Origin: Oasisia sp. SBJ-2009
Taxonomy: Eukaryota; Annelida; Polychaeta; Sabellida; Siboglinidae
NCBI GenBank assembly: GCA_964017155.1
Contig: OZ024861.1
Location: forward strand, 32,531,377 to 32,595,376
Reading direction: 5' to 3'
Length of the DNA: 64,000 nt
Both the position numbers and the translations under genes were made by a program. A model generated the notes under the pieces. It had not been told where the DNA came from. It ran no database searches and saw only the letters and a program-made list of their open reading frames with translations. Positions 10,413-43,240 of this stretch are shown one piece after another (the stretch's first letter is position 1; each line of letters starts with the position of its first letter).

Positions 10413-11242
10413 AGGACAAACAAAGTTAACTTTTACGTGGCATACATCTAATAGAGTTAATATAAAGTAACAATTTCCACATATACTCAATTTTGTAACG
10501 CCAGCGGTTTACCAGAAAAATATTTTTTAACACCCAGCCATCCAAATTCTATGCGCTACCCCATCTTAGACGAAGAATGACGTCACGACGGTGATCGAGG
10601 CGCTCTCCACGTAGATTCCCTGCATAGGGTTTGGCTGTTGTCATGAAATGGCTGCAACTCGGCAACGCGCGTAACATGCTGATGACGGTAAATATAAAGT
10701 TGTCTATTATTGTTATCGCTGAAATCATCCCATCAACTGATGATACATGTCTACATCAAAGCATATCTCCTCAAAATGGACCGAGCAAATTGCCAAACAG
10801 TACGCCCGCAAATCACCAACGTGAATCCATTGCTTCAATACTACCGGTTGTTTCAACTATTATTGCAACCGTATGCCGAACACGAAGGCATAATTACTCA
10901 AGTTTACCATAGATTTAACCACAGATTTAGATATACGTCTATAAGCAGCTGCTAGATGTCACGCCAACTGAACGAACTTTCGAAGACTCGAAGTTGTTGA
11001 CCCTTAACGACGTCGCCGGAAGCTGACCGAGATATAGAATGCAGCGCGCTGAATGGCCAAGCCAAATTAACCCTTCACCTATGGCGACGTCTAGACCATC
11101 GTGGATTTCGTTAGAATTTTAGACTTTAAAGTCACATTCTGAGTAAACCGCTGACGATAAAAAAATGAGTATATGTGGAAATTGTTACTTTGTATAAACT
11201 CTATTAGGTGTATGACACGAAGCCGTAGCCTTTTTTTGTCCT
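10413..11242. mobile_element. TTAA-flanked inverted-repeat element inserted in RT/RNase H
   Basis: The element begins AGGACAAAC and ends GTTTGTCC-like (TTTTTTTGTCCT), flanked on both sides by TTAA (10409-10412 and 11243-11246). The terminal inverted repeats extend about 80 bp, sharing AAGTAACAATTTCCACATAT and its complement. It has no transposase, so it is a miniature element of Kolobok or piggyBac type by target site. Removing 834 bp (element plus one TTAA) leaves the host RT/RNase H frame intact, which proves the insertion. It is related to the element at 48812-51275. Confidence 0.85.
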
Positions 11243-11246
11243 TTAA

Positions 11247-11866
11247 GACGTTTGATCGATCTCACTCTACATGTCACAAAGCCGCATTTTCACATTAGAA
11301 TAACTCGCCAGGTAAAACTGGACCTATTAACATGGCAGGAATTTCTGGCTGGGTTTAATGGAAAAGCATTCTTTATTGATGCAAATTTTCTCGCTGGTGA
11401 TTACTTGCAGCTATTCACTGATGCCTCTGGCGGTGTAGTTTATGGAGCAGTCTGTGATCCCGAGTGGTTTTCAGGTACATTGCCAGCTTCATGGAATGCC
11501 CTTAATATTACTGTGCTTGAACTCTACCCAATTGTCGCGGCTGTGGAAACTTGGGGGGCTGCTTGGGCTAACAGCAGTGTATGCTTTTACACTGATAATG
11601 AAGCATTGGTTGCAATAATCAACAAGCAAACATCCAAGGAGCCTTGTGTAATGGCATTGTTGAGACTACTAATTCTCTCATGTTTGCGTCGTAATATTAA
11701 CTTTACAGCTTGTCATATACCAGGTCGTGACAACACTTTGGCTGACCGATTATCCCGTTGTCAGATTGCCGAGTTTCTGAGGCTGGCGCCATGGGCCAAC
11801 TTCGAACCAGCGACTGTGCCATATCACGTCTCCCCTGCCGCATTAGGGACACTGTCGAGGTTCTGA
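11247..11866 (+). pseudogene. RT connection and RNase H domain of the retrotransposon
   Basis: This continues the RT frame after the insertion. RNase H acidic residues are visible in order: T-D-A-S (Asp), L-E-L-Y (Glu), Y-T-D-N-E-A (Asp) and, after C-H-I-P-G-R-D-N, L-A-D-R-L-S (Asp). The stop is at 11864-11866. It overlaps the start of the recombinase frame by about 110 bp, a compact arrangement usual in YR retrotransposons. Confidence 0.85.
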
Positions 11867-12777
11867 TGCATGCATCTCTGGCTCCGTCTTCAAAGGCACA
11901 CTACGAGCGAGCTTGGGCAAAATTGGTAGGATTTCTTCAGGCACTAGGAACCACACCGGTACTGCCAGTGTATGTTGCTATGATAATGGGTTTCATTGCA
12001 TATTTACATAACGCTGACAATGCACCTGCTTCCATCATTTCAAACATATCTGCTATTTCTTATTTTCATAAAATTTACGGTTTCCCTGACCCATCTAGAA
12101 ATTTCATTGTAGCTAAGCTGTTAACAGGTGCGCATAATTTGAGATCAGTAGCTGATGTTAGACTTCCAGTGACATTGCCCATCTTACTTAAGTTAATTTC
12201 AGCTCTGCCGCATGTGGTCACATCCCATTATAAACGTGTCATGTTGCGGGCCATGATGGTCCTTGCTTTTAGGGCCTACTTACGGGTAGGGGAAATGGTT
12301 CCCCGTTCTACCAGAATGTTACATGGTTGTCTTCTGCTCTCAGATTTATCTTTACATGGTGATATCAAGGATTCTTGAAGCTATAATATCCTTGGTGATA
12401 TGATAACACTCTCCTTTCGTCATTTTAAACACAGCACTAAACAGGGCCCACAGTCCTTGCAGATAGATGGACAGCGTATGACAGACACATAAATATACCT
12501 AGCTGAATTTCTTCGCGACTATCTTGTGGCACGAGGTACACAGATGGCTCCACTGTTTGCTTATGCCGATGGGTCTGTCATGTTGCGTCGCGAGTTTGAT
12601 GCACTCCTAAAACGTTTGCTTCTTTTTAGTGGTTTTAACCCTAAGGTCTTCAAGGGACACAGTTTCCGCATTGGGGCAGCTACATCAGCTGCGTTAAGGG
12701 GTGATTCCGACGCTAAAATTAGGGCTGCAGGCAGATGGGCATCAGATGCCTTTCGTAAATATATCCGAATTGCATGA
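11758..12777 (+). pseudogene. Tyrosine recombinase of the retrotransposon
   Basis: A phage-integrase-fold recombinase that would insert the circular cDNA copy. The N-terminal SAM-like part (S-S-K-A-H-Y-E-R-A-W) is followed by the box with catalytic Arg (A-Y-L-R-V-G-E). After an interruption come H-S-F-R-I-G-A (catalytic His-x-x-Arg) and G-R-W-A-S-D-A-F-R-K-Y-I with the nucleophile Tyr near the C-terminus. In one continuous frame, two stop codons break the ORF: TGA 12376-12378 and TAA 12490-12492. All five expected catalytic positions seem present, so decay is recent or moderate. Confidence 0.85.
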
Positions 12778-12829
12778 AGGGAGTATCGATGGCAGTTTTT
12801 CTTAATTGCTGTACGCTTATGACACGTTC

Positions 12830-13470
12830 ATGAGATATGCTTTCAGCTCTGGCAGTGGCGTATTTGTCAGCTTGTAACATATTTATTATATGTAAATTGT
12901 GTAATAATGACACTGATAGTAGGTAGATCACTTGGATATGATCCTATAATGAGATATTGCTTAAACTCTGGCAGTGGCAGAGTTGACAGCCTATCTTTAA
13001 CACAGTCATGGCATGCAGTTCCAATAATGTCTCTATAATGCGATATGGCTTAAACTCTGGCAGTGGCGGAGTTGACAGCCCCCCTTCTAACTCATTTATG
13101 GTATGTGGATATAACCCTTTAATCACGTTTACGCTCTCGCGAGGCACAGTTAACCACTTTTATTTCAAAGTAACTTTGAACTTGTTACTATATATCATTG
13201 TGCTCGATGACACTGGCTGGGAGATATAAATAACATGTCATGATTACTGCATTTCAGGTCCTCTCCTGATCACATATCGCCTAGATTCTGACATATGCAG
13301 AGTTGACACCTACGGTTGGGTTCATTTATTTAATTCTTATTTATGCCTGTGTCATTTACAGTGTGTTATGATAATTACACAAATTGTTTCACATTTGTAT
13401 ATCATCAATGTAACCCTATGATGACTTATAGCTTTAGACTCTGGCAGTGGCGGAGTTGACAGCTAATATT
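12830..13470 (+). repeat. Dispersed 33-bp motif repeated five times at the retrotransposon 3' end
   Basis: The word CTCTGGCAGTGGCGGAGTTG, preceded by GGCTTAAA and followed by ACAGC, recurs near 12845, 12970, 13050, 13285 (degenerate) and 13440, separated by 80-170 bp of unrelated DNA. Spaced, not tandem. It may be part of the terminal/internal repeat system of the element. Confidence 0.75.
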
Positions 13471-13499
13471 CCGACACAAGTCTGCATACACGACTATAT

Positions 13500-13730
13500 A
13501 TACATTGTTGGGGGTCGGTCACAATATGTTGGGTGACCTGGTGGCGGAATGACCCCCACACTTAGGGTGAATTAGGCTAAGTAGCCAATAGTAAGTTAGT
13601 TTTTGAATGTTATTGCACTGTATAATTTGGTGTACAATTCGTAGTGGTTTTTACTGTTAATAAATTTGTCAGACAATTGGCCTGATTCAATCAATTCCTG
13701 ACTTGTGTTGTTCCCTCTGCATAAAAGATA
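13500..13730 (+). promoter_or_regulatory. Hairpin and poly(A) region, probable retrotransposon 3' end
   Basis: An imperfect inverted repeat, GTTGGGGGTCGGTCA to TGACCCCCACA (about 13507-13560), is followed by an AATAAA at about 13658. After 13730 the sequence character changes. This is inferred as the 3' terminus of the Ngaro-like element. No matching 5' terminal repeat was located. Confidence 0.4.
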
Positions 13731-13979
13731 TTTATCGCAAATTAACACGAGGCAAACATGTTTTGAGGCATGTTTAGCTGTTAGTGCGCCATAATCCGTG
13801 ATAGTTATTTAAACAAACGTAATATTTTAATGTATTGACTGAAATTTAAGCAACTCTTCACAGTAGTCATCACATGAGAGTTATCGAACAGCACATGGCA
13901 TTTATACCAAAAAGGCTTTGCTATTTCGCTGCACATTGATGATTTTTAATTTGTCGCGCAGAAAGGTCAATCGGAAAGT

Positions 13980-14800
13980 TTATAACTACCGGAAAAATGT
14001 AAACCGCTGCCGGGCTCTATCAGTTTGCAACCTTGTGTTGATATTATTTATAGTCTCTAGCCAACAAACACATTTTAAATGATGAAATTTGTGTTGCACT
14101 TTCACCCTTCGCCTGCTTCATGCTTATCGCCTACGAGAGAAGCGGCGGATTCCTGCACTTTGTGTAACTTATTCCCATTTGAGTGATAACAAATTTTGCC
14201 AAAATGTTGGATTGGGAAGTTATACACAGGCACAGCATGGGCGTCGATCAGTGGGGGACGAGGGGGACGCTGACCACCCCACGGCCTGAGGGGGTCAGCA
14301 TAGGAAATGTCCTCATACTTTTTTCAGTTCATAAAGCAAATTTATAGGCATAGTAATGAGACTGATCACTCCCCTCTCTTAAAAACCTTACATCGGTCTA
14401 GTACTAAAATTAATAATAAGAACTAAACTTCCGACTACCTAGTGGAAAATCACTAGATAAATTGCTTGGTTGGCAATAGCCCGCAACTTGATCTAAGTCC
14501 AGTAAATATTCATCATGCCGGGCTCTGTCATTTTGCACCCTTGTATTTATATATAGCCATCAAGCACATAATAGATTATTAATTTTTGTTTGCCCTGTCA
14601 CCCCGTGGATTGCAGCCTGGTCGCCCTGGTGGATATGTATATCGCCTACGGCGGAACCAGACGATTGATGTACTTCGTATATTTGATCTCATTTTAGTGA
14701 TGACAGATTCCTTTGTCAAAAGGTGGGATTGGGAAGTCCTACAAAGGCAACACTGTAAACTCTGCATCTTGTCACTCTATGAATCAGACAAGCAGTGTTG
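13980..14800. repeat. Tandemly duplicated repeat unit with GGGCGTCGATC word
   Basis: Two direct, diverged copies of one unit lie at about 13985-14230 and 14465-14800. Shared words are CCGGGCTCT, CTTATCGCCTACG-like and GGATTGGGAAGT. Between them sits a copy (14233-14400) of the element end also found at 6397. No protein-coding evidence; 13731-13980 holds nothing recognisable. Confidence 0.6.
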
Positions 14801-14992
14801 GGTCTAAAGTCTACCCCCAAATGTTCAGTGATTGGGGTAGGCCATGGTCCCTCTTCAAATATATATTGCCAACATAACTATTATAAATAGCATAACATAG
14901 CTTTTTTAGTTTTGAATTAGCACCATTGTGCAACATTGACATTGTACAACCAAACGTTTTATATTAAAAAAAATACTTATGTGTATTTTAGG

Positions 14993-15431
<439 letters not shown>

Positions 15432-15475
15432 TGGTCCCCCGTCCCCCCCACTTTTAAAACCGGATCGACGCCCCT

Positions 15476-16042
15476 GCTTGCACTGACACGCGTTAATGTC
15501 GGTTGTTTCCACAGATGTGAAATTAATGGAATTAAATTGTTCTTCCTACTAGTACTAGTTCTCCTTACTGTATATACATTGTATTAAAACACTTATTATA
15601 ACGCATTCGATCTATGCACGTATCTAGTCTAGAGAAATGGTCACGAATGGTAGGGTTTTTGGCGTTTTCTCGTAGCCGTAGGAAAGGCTAAAAGACCGAG
15701 TGTTCGTGATCGTCGACCAGTGACGCACGGGAACGAGGCGCACGTACAGTAGAATGTGACAACTGTGTATAATGATTATAATGCAGAAGTCATAAAATTA
15801 GGCTTCTTGCTGACTTCAATAAGCTTGTGATCCCACCGAGTCACTGCACAACGCCGTACGAGTGCTAAATATAGCATCACGCGATACACAGTTTTGCGGT
15901 TGACCTCATGGTCTCGCATGGTCGAGCTTTTAGGTACAGGTGACACCTATGGGATTTTTGGTGACACGGCCGAACGGTAGAGTAACGCCACTGGTGATAT
16001 TTATGCACAATTAAGGACATATTTACACAATCTGGAGGAAAT
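15476..16042. other. Upstream region of SMPD2 copy B
   Basis: To about 15740 this is the repeat also seen at 5800-6396. The last 300 bp before the SMPD2 start codon contain no obvious TATA box. No gene was seen. Confidence 0.4.
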
Positions 16043-24700
<8,658 letters not shown>

Positions 24701-24749
24701 TGACCGGGTCGGTCTCAGCAACGTTTCCTGCACTTTCAGGAACATAAAT

Positions 24750-25780
24750 AAGTAATATATGTCACTATGTTATGCCGTATACTTGCCTTTATCTTCAGCA
24801 TAAATGTAAACAATGTGTGATATTAAACGTGTTGTAGATGGTACTTAAATATGTGACAGTAGACATGCATAGACTGTATACAACATTAAACGTTGCTTCC
24901 AGGAAAATTTATAACAGCAGTCCTTCAACCTTTTTGGCTGTAACCCAAATTCCAGTCATTGGCCCTATATGACAATGCATGCCTTCAAACAGTTAATTTG
25001 TGAGTAACGTAAAATAAATAAGTACAAGATTAGTTGTCATAACATAAATAAATGGTGTATGAGAACATGGTTTAGATGTTATTTGCGGTCCAGTTTTGGG
25101 TTGTGCGGAGCGGTTAGGAACTGCTGGAATATAAGGCTTTACAAATATGCATCACAGGTTTATCTTGACAATCTTGAGCTGATATAAACACAATGCATAC
25201 ATAGTTACAATTGTTCTGTTTTGGTATATCATTAGATAATCTACTCATTATTTTGTTATTGACAAACCTGCAATAAATATTCAATTAAGTGATCTTACAT
25301 TTCAGTATATAGTAATGGTATAACATGATGACAGATTGTGGCAGTTTTACCACATTTAAATTATTTGAATGCTCTGATGGTGGGTTTATATTTTATTGAG
25401 TCTAATAATGTTTATTATTGGTTTGTAAATTAAATTTGAATAAGAAATAATATTCATCAATCAAGCTGTGATGTGCTCATGAAATCGGTAGTTGCACTAT
25501 TACCTAACAATGTTTCAAAGGCATTATGCAACATATGCACCTATTTTTATATTAAATTCAATTAATATTGTACTAATTGATAATATTATTGTTACAATTA
25601 TTGTAGTCATGATAAAATATGTAAAATTTAGTAAGAACATGATTTATTTAACTTATTAACTACCACCCTAACAATGTATAAAATGTTTTGTATTTTGGTA
25701 TATATTGCAATCAGTAAAATTTTCATTTCAATCATTACAATGACCTAACTTTTATTATTAACCAGTTTATTTTGATCGCA
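24750..25780. repeat. 3' flank of SMPD2 copy B, paralogous to 3480-4480
   Basis: The duplicated, non-coding downstream segment is shared with copy A. The duplication breakpoint is near 25770, after CCAGTTT. No gene is seen. Confidence 0.8.
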
Positions 25781-25845
25781 TATGAAATAATCCACTTCTT
25801 ATTAATTATATTTTTTATTACAGAAGTCCAGGTAGTGGAAGGTCA

Positions 25846-27620
<1,775 letters not shown>

Positions 27621-28054
27621 AATTATATCTGTCTCATTGGACAAGACAAATACTACTATTATTACTGTTCTAGAACGTGTTCCCTTTATGTCTCTCTACA
27701 TCATTATTATAAAGATGACGTCGTATGTACGACTACGGGATCTACTTTAGGACACGCTAAAACAATGAATGTAATAGAAAGGGGAACCTACAGGATCGCT
27801 AGGCGGTGTTGATACGCAACTCGGGCCTGGGACGTATTCGCGTTCTTTATGAAAGCGCGCTGTTTATTTGTATTTTTGTATTCATCTTTGAGTTCAATTA
27901 GACTCCAACTGTTATAACTATACGGCATGTTGATAAATGCTGGATATAATAAATGAATGCGTTGTAACGAAATAACGGAACTTTGGCGAATGACGACGAC
28001 ACGCGGCTGGAGTTGCGTAACGGCGCCACGGTCTTAGCGCGGGTAAATGCCTTC

Positions 28055-28640
<586 letters not shown>

Positions 28641-29204
28641 CTCGACATGCAGACCAAATGGGAAACTGAACATTTTAAACAACCCCGTCAAAGTTTCTCA
28701 CGCACCCATTGCTACAACACGAACACATTACAGTCAACGATGATATGTTGCTACAGAGGATTAAAACCACTAAGAATATAAACCTACACAAACATTCCAT
28801 AACCAGTCGATACATGCAACTACAAGCTTGGTTCATACCGCCACATGGTCACAAAGAGGAACATCATATGAAGCACAACTATGTGATTTAAATATTATGT
28901 GCTTAGACTCTAGGCACCCTCCTCAGTGAAAAGTGTATCTCCATTCTATGGACATTAAGTTGTTATTTTGTTGTTATTGTTAGAGCGTGTTTCCAACCAT
29001 CCCGATCTCGAAACGTTTCCCTATCCCAATCCCGCTGCGCGTGCTACGTCACCGATTTTTGCGTCAACACGACCTGTATTAAAATAGCCCAGTCATTCTC
29101 AAACAAATTGAAATAGTAAGTGTGATGGCATTCTTAGAAGTTCACAATATGTATAAATTACAAGTGAAACGTCCACCAAAATCAACTTGATTGATTAGTA
29201 ATTT

Positions 29205-29395
29205 TCACAGAGTAGAGCACAGTGGCTCAGAGGTAGAGGGATTTCGACTAATAGGACCCGGGTTCGAATCCTGTGCTGCGGTGTTAACACATTGGGCAAG
29301 TTTAATCACTCTACATTGCTCCAGTTCACTCAGCTGTATAAATAAGTACCTAGCCATAGACCGTCTTCGCTCATCAGGTCAAATACGTTGACGAC
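29205..29395 (+). mobile_element. tRNA-derived SINE, best preserved copy
   Basis: Internal polymerase III promoter: A box TGGCTCAGAGG at 29223-29233 and B box GGTTCGAATCC at 29261-29271. The SINE body CACTCTACATTGCTCCAGTT and CAGCTGTATAAATAAGTACC follow. It is not a tRNA gene: no cloverleaf acceptor stem. 28641-29204 shows nothing else recognisable. Confidence 0.88.
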
Positions 29396-29499
29396 TGCAC
29401 AATATCTTATCATATGGGAATTGTGTTTATTATTCTTACGAACTATCGTGGCAACTCCACATTGATGAAATAAATCACCGCAAAAACATTTCAACTCCT

Positions 29500-30545
29500 A
29501 TATTTCATAATCCTATTCAAGCGAGCAGGAGTAGAAACCCATCATCTCGTCAAGATATATGCAACTATCATGCGCTCGGTCATCGGCAACAACAAAAAAC
29601 AGCTTGAAAACTTACAGAAAAGCGCTATGCGGATTATATGTCGTGACACGTGTTATAATGAAGCCATCGCCATAGCAAGACTACAAACGTTGTAGACCGG
29701 AGGGAGACGCTGTCCAGAAGTCTGTTCACGAACATGCAGCAATCCAACAATTAACTGTACCGTCTCCTGCTTCCCCCAGGACACCTAATTATGCAAACTG
29801 TAACGGACATATTTATGATGTTCCTCGGTGTAGGACTGAATGTTTTAAGAACTTTTAAAATTTGTTTTATCTAATTTATACTATTAAACTATTATAATTA
29901 GTCATAATGTCACTAATTCCGTTTCTATATTCCATTTATATCTTTAATAATATACTTTGTTAACCAATTAGCACTTACAAGACTTTAATGTGAAGATATT
30001 TCCTCAGATATTTGACCTAGATTTGTTTTAATCATTGTTTGTGCCGGTTTTGTTTGCACCAGCGCCTTTATTATTCAAATCTCACAATTGCGTGTTGTAC
30101 GTATTTTATGGATAATGCAATTGCCTACACAGTGGTAATAAAACTGCTGTTGTATATTTAAATAATTATTATGTTGACCATTTCTTGTTGACCATCAATG
30201 GCCGACTTGACGAAATTCCCCCCGACAGTCAGTGGCCGACTTGAGTGCTAATGGGTGAAATGTTTATATTATAATATTTTGTCTGACACTTTAATTAGTC
30301 GTAATGTTATACCTTCAGATAATAGACCCTTTACAGCTTTATTATCCTACTTAATTTTAATGTTTTATAATTTTACCAGACATTCTAATAAGTATAAAAT
30401 GTCATATAATAGCTATATATTGTAACACATTCAAATATAGTTGTACACATATACCTAAATTAAATGTGTTATATGTTGTAATGCTTCTATTTGTATTTTC
30501 AGCCGCTATGGCTGCCACAGAGAATATAGTTTATTATTATATATA
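29500..30545 (+). pseudogene. Decayed LINE 3' end (RT C-terminal domain)
   Basis: Translation near 29515-29760 gives L-K-R-A-G-V-E-T-H-H-L-V-K-I-Y, then L-Q-K-S-A-M-R-I-I, then Y-N-E-A-I-A-I-A-R-L, in the order found after the RT core of CR1-like LINEs, with deletions and frameshifts. The AT-rich remainder, ending near GCCGCTATGGCTGCC, probably is its 3' UTR; the boundary is uncertain. Confidence 0.6.
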
Positions 30546-30623
30546 ATTAATGACGTTTTAGCTATTAATATAATATGATATGTCAATGTAACCATAAAAA
30601 AAATCACACTGAAATTGTCAACA

Positions 30624-30654
30624 CACACACATACGCTCTCTCACTCTCTCTCCC

Positions 30655-30735
<81 letters not shown>
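30624..30735. repeat. (CT)n then (AT)n microsatellite
   Basis: A polypyrimidine CT tract followed by AT, ending 24 bp before the acceptor of the exon at 30760. Confidence 0.95.
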
Positions 30736-30736
<1 letters not shown>

Positions 30737-30759
30737 GAATGCGAATACATTTATTTCAG

Positions 30760-39464
<8,705 letters not shown>

Positions 39465-39649
39465 CACAGGGCGAACACAAATACACACACGTGACAGACA
39501 TATGCGCCTGAAAGCATGCTCGCTGTGGAAAGCACGCACGCGCGAGCTACTTACAATAGTTGATTCACTCTAACAAATAAAGTTCTTGAAATTCGTGTGT
39601 ATAAATTGTTTTCTTGCAAATGTGTTGATAGGTTTGCTTATACACACAT

Positions 39650-40057
<408 letters not shown>

Positions 40058-40067
40058 ATAAATTATC

Positions 40068-40760
40068 GAATTTTGAAAGTTGCAACATGGAATGTGCGAA
40101 CTTTGACGGACAACCAAGACAATTGTCGTCCTGTACGCAGGACTGCCATCGTTGTCAGACAACTCCCAAGATATGATGACATTGACATCGCTGCCTTGAG
40201 TGAAACACGTTTTCCAGAGGAAGAACAGCTCAGTGAAGATGGTGGTTACATCCTTTTCTGGAAAGGAACATAAATGGCAGATCATCGAATAAATGGAGTA
40301 GGCTTCGCCACCAAGAATGAGACAGTGAGAGAGCTGGCTGGTGTGTTGGGATCAACGAACGCCTTATGACCATGCGTGGTTGCACTTAAATAATCGACTA
40401 CCTATTGTCATTAGTGCATAGGCTACAACACTTGATGCCGAGAAGGATATTAAAGATCTTTTCAACTCCCAATTCGATCAAGTTCTAACCGCTTACCCTA
40501 GTGAAGATAATCTCATCTTACTGGGGGACATTAATGCAAGAGTAGGTCGCAACTCCAGGCTGTTGAATAACATCATCGGCAAGGATGCTGTTGGAAAGGC
40601 TAAATCAAACGGCTTTCTACTGTCAAGCACGAGTGCAGAACATAACCTTATGATTACTAAAAGTAATAAAAAAAACATTTCGACAGAAAAACATGTACAA
40701 GACGACATGGATGCACCCACACAATCTCCAATGTTGAGAGCCAGGTTTTTACACCAAATA
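40068..40760 (+). pseudogene. LINE endonuclease fragment, inverted copy of 37235-37690
   Basis: Starts [10 protein letters not shown] at 40074 and includes the S-E-T-R-F endonuclease motif, then, with frame breaks, G-D-I-N-A-R-V-G-R-N (about 40530). It is more than 90 percent similar by eye to the EN part of the minus-strand LINE, in opposite orientation. Truncated in the EN/linker, ending near 40760. Confidence 0.8.
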
Positions 40761-42160
40761 TAAAATGCCCGTACAATATGGTGTTCGGTGTCATTTGCAT
40801 AATCATGAAATGAAAGAAGATACATGAGAATCTCGCTGGTAAAGCTGGTGCCACCAATCCAACGAGGTAATGGTCTTTGCTACCCCTTGTGTAAATGTAA
40901 ACACCTGTTGCGGCTCATGTCATCATAATTAATCGTAACTAATGGGAGGTTTCAAATAATCTTAAACTGGGGAGGAGCCTGAGATAGTCTGTGTACATAT
41001 CAGTTATAACTGAAAAACATGTAGGTCCTTTGAATGAGAAATTGGCATTCCATTTATTGAACACAAAAATCATAGGCACGGAATGTCGAAGAGCCCATAC
41101 ATGGGAGTGACAATCACAACGTTTATAATAGAATAAGCGAATAGTTATGGGCATGGTGACTTGCAAGGTTTTGCCTGTCTTCCTTCTATAATGATTTCAA
41201 CAAAGAGAACTGTGTGTCTTTATGTTGTATCCTTCGGTATGAGACATGTTTGCGTGGAACTTCGCAACAGTAGCCATAAAAAAGTTATGACGCAAATTAT
41301 AAATGATGTTCCATTTGTCAGTTTTAAAGAACGAGGAAACGTCAGGCGCAGTGCACGAGAAACAAGTCTCATTAGGCCCCGACGGAATTACGCAAGTCAA
41401 TAACGCAATCTTGTTTGTGTTCATTCCTACCTCACGAACACGTTGGAGGAGGGCTGTTTTGATACATACTTTACACAGCAATCGTCTTGGAATATCGCCC
41501 TACTGGCAGTGGCGGCTGCGTCAACAGACATGAACATAGGTTATTACACAGGTATAGATCTGCCGACACCACAATCACACTGACTTTGACACAGATGGTT
41601 GTCTTTGTGGATGCGTGTAAGCGTTTGTACATGTGTGTATGTGTGCTTGTGCGTGTAGCCGTGCGAGCATACATGGGTTCACATCCACACACATACAAAA
41701 ACTGTTACACAGATACACCCAAATATAAACCACTCTTGTACGCATTCAAGCACGCACGCACGCACGCACATACATACATAAATATATACACACATAGACT
41801 CACACCACATGCCCATACTCTCACGCACATGTATGAAGCTAATCCATTTCAAGCGATACTATTTACTAACTTCAAACCAAGATCGGATTGAACGGCAACT
41901 TATGGTGTTGTGTGGTTTGTTCTCATTACATGGTATGTTCCCGGAAGGTAGTGGGAAGTTTTTCTGATAATTTGCATACTTACAGTAGAAGGACTTTGGT
42001 GTGGTTGGTCTGTTTTTCTGCAATTAATGCACTTATTTGGTGATGTTGAACACCCACTGTCTATAGTCATTGGTTTTGTATGTTGCTGCTTTGATGTGTG
42101 CCGTTTCAGTGGCTTCTGTCGGAGAGGGGCAAGACTCAAAGGCGGTTAGCACATTGTTTA
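40761..42160. other. No recognisable gene
   Basis: Short ORFs occur but none has family-like motifs. CA/CG-rich stretches with CACGCACG words lie around 41750. An AAACAAGTCTCATTAGGCCC region (41360) has no recognised homologue. Confidence 0.3.
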
Positions 42161-42189
42161 CCCCTCTCCGTCAGCTTGAAGACGGACCC

Positions 42190-43240
42190 TTTTGGTTGCG
42201 CCTTTCTGTAAGATTCTAGCCTCGGCTACCCATGCTCCGTGAGATGGCAGCACTTTTAAGCCCCTCACACCCGCCTGGGGAAAGAGTGGGTCTCCCTTTT
42301 TCGACCCGCCAGGGCGGCCTTACCCAAGATTAGGGTAGAGACGCTGATTGGCTCTCAGGCCAACTATTTAAATAACGATATACTTTTACAAGATAATTAT
42401 ATCATATGAAAAGTATTCAACATTAAACTTATATTAACACAAAAGTAAGTAAAAATTCAAATGTACAGTTGTTTATAAAATAAGAATTACGGCAGGATTA
42501 ACCAGTATCCGTGAGGTGGCAGCATTGTCTAGCCCCACACGGATAGCATGCAAATTAAATAAGGATACCTTTTTTTTATCAAATAATGCTGTATTATAAA
42601 AACTATTCAAAATTAAACTTATATTAACACAAAATAAATAGAAATACAAATTTGCAGTTGTTTATAAAATATAAATTACAGCAGTGTCCATGAGGTGGCA
42701 GCATTGTATACATCACGCGGATAAACAAACAAAAGCCTAGTCTCGGTTACCCAGACTCCGTAAGGTCGCAGCACTTTTAAGCCCCCTCAACTCCGCCTGG
42801 GACAGTATATGGGCTTAAGTTTCTACATCCGGGCAGCCTTACCCCAGATTAGGGTAGAGACGCTGATTGGCTCTCAGGCCAACTATGAAATAAAAATTAA
42901 AATAACGATATACTTTTACAAGATAATAATATCATATGAAAAGTATTCACCATTGAACTTATATTAACACAAAAGTAAGTAAACATTCAAATTTACCGTT
43001 GTTTATAAAATAAGAATTACGGAAGGATTAACCAGTATCCGTGAGGTGGCAGCATTGTCTAGCTCGACACGGATAGCATACAAATTAAATAAGGAAACCT
43101 TTTGATCAAATAATGCTGTATTATAAAAACTATTAAAAATTAAACTTATATTAACACAAAATAAATAGAAATACAAATTTGCAGTTGTTTATAAAAAATA
43201 TATTACGGCAGTGTCCGTGAGGTGGCAGCATTTTATAGAT
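42190..43240. repeat. Two copies of a roughly 520-bp unit carrying CTCF-like words
   Basis: Unit 1 (about 42200-42725) and unit 2 (about 42735-43245) are highly similar: both contain GATTAGGGTAGAGACGCTGA, AACTTATATTAACACAAAA twice and CAGTTGTTTATAAAAT twice. Each holds three copies of a CCGTGAGGTGGCAG-like word (42237, 42509, 42688; 42758, 43039, 43215). No ORF of note. The last unit runs into 43250-43440, which is unrelated. Confidence 0.85.

Larger units (their letters stand above)
6977..13730 (+). mobile_element. Ngaro-like tyrosine-recombinase retrotransposon, decayed
   Basis: In order on the plus strand: an SGNH-hydrolase ORF (6977-7484), a 70-bp tandem array (7531-8165), a gag-like ORF with a Cys/His knuckle (8341-9475), reverse transcriptase (9483-10412), RNase H (11247-11866), a tyrosine recombinase (11758-12777) and a repeat-rich 3' end with an AATAAA near 13658. 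This order of RT-RH-YR without integrase or aspartic protease is characteristic of the DIRS order. Absence of a methyltransferase domain and presence of an SGNH ORF favour the Ngaro group. It is inactivated by frameshifts, a deletion in RT, two stops in YR and an 834-bp insertion. Exact ends (split direct repeats expected for Ngaro) were not found, so the boundaries are approximate. Confidence 0.85.

Noticed and set aside
10631..10955. ORFs within the 830-bp TTAA element
   Set aside because: Short, no transposase motifs, inside a miniature inverted-repeat element.
29205..29300. tRNA gene
   Set aside because: A and B boxes are present but no cloverleaf or acceptor stem. The common SINE body follows and the unit is repeated at four other places.
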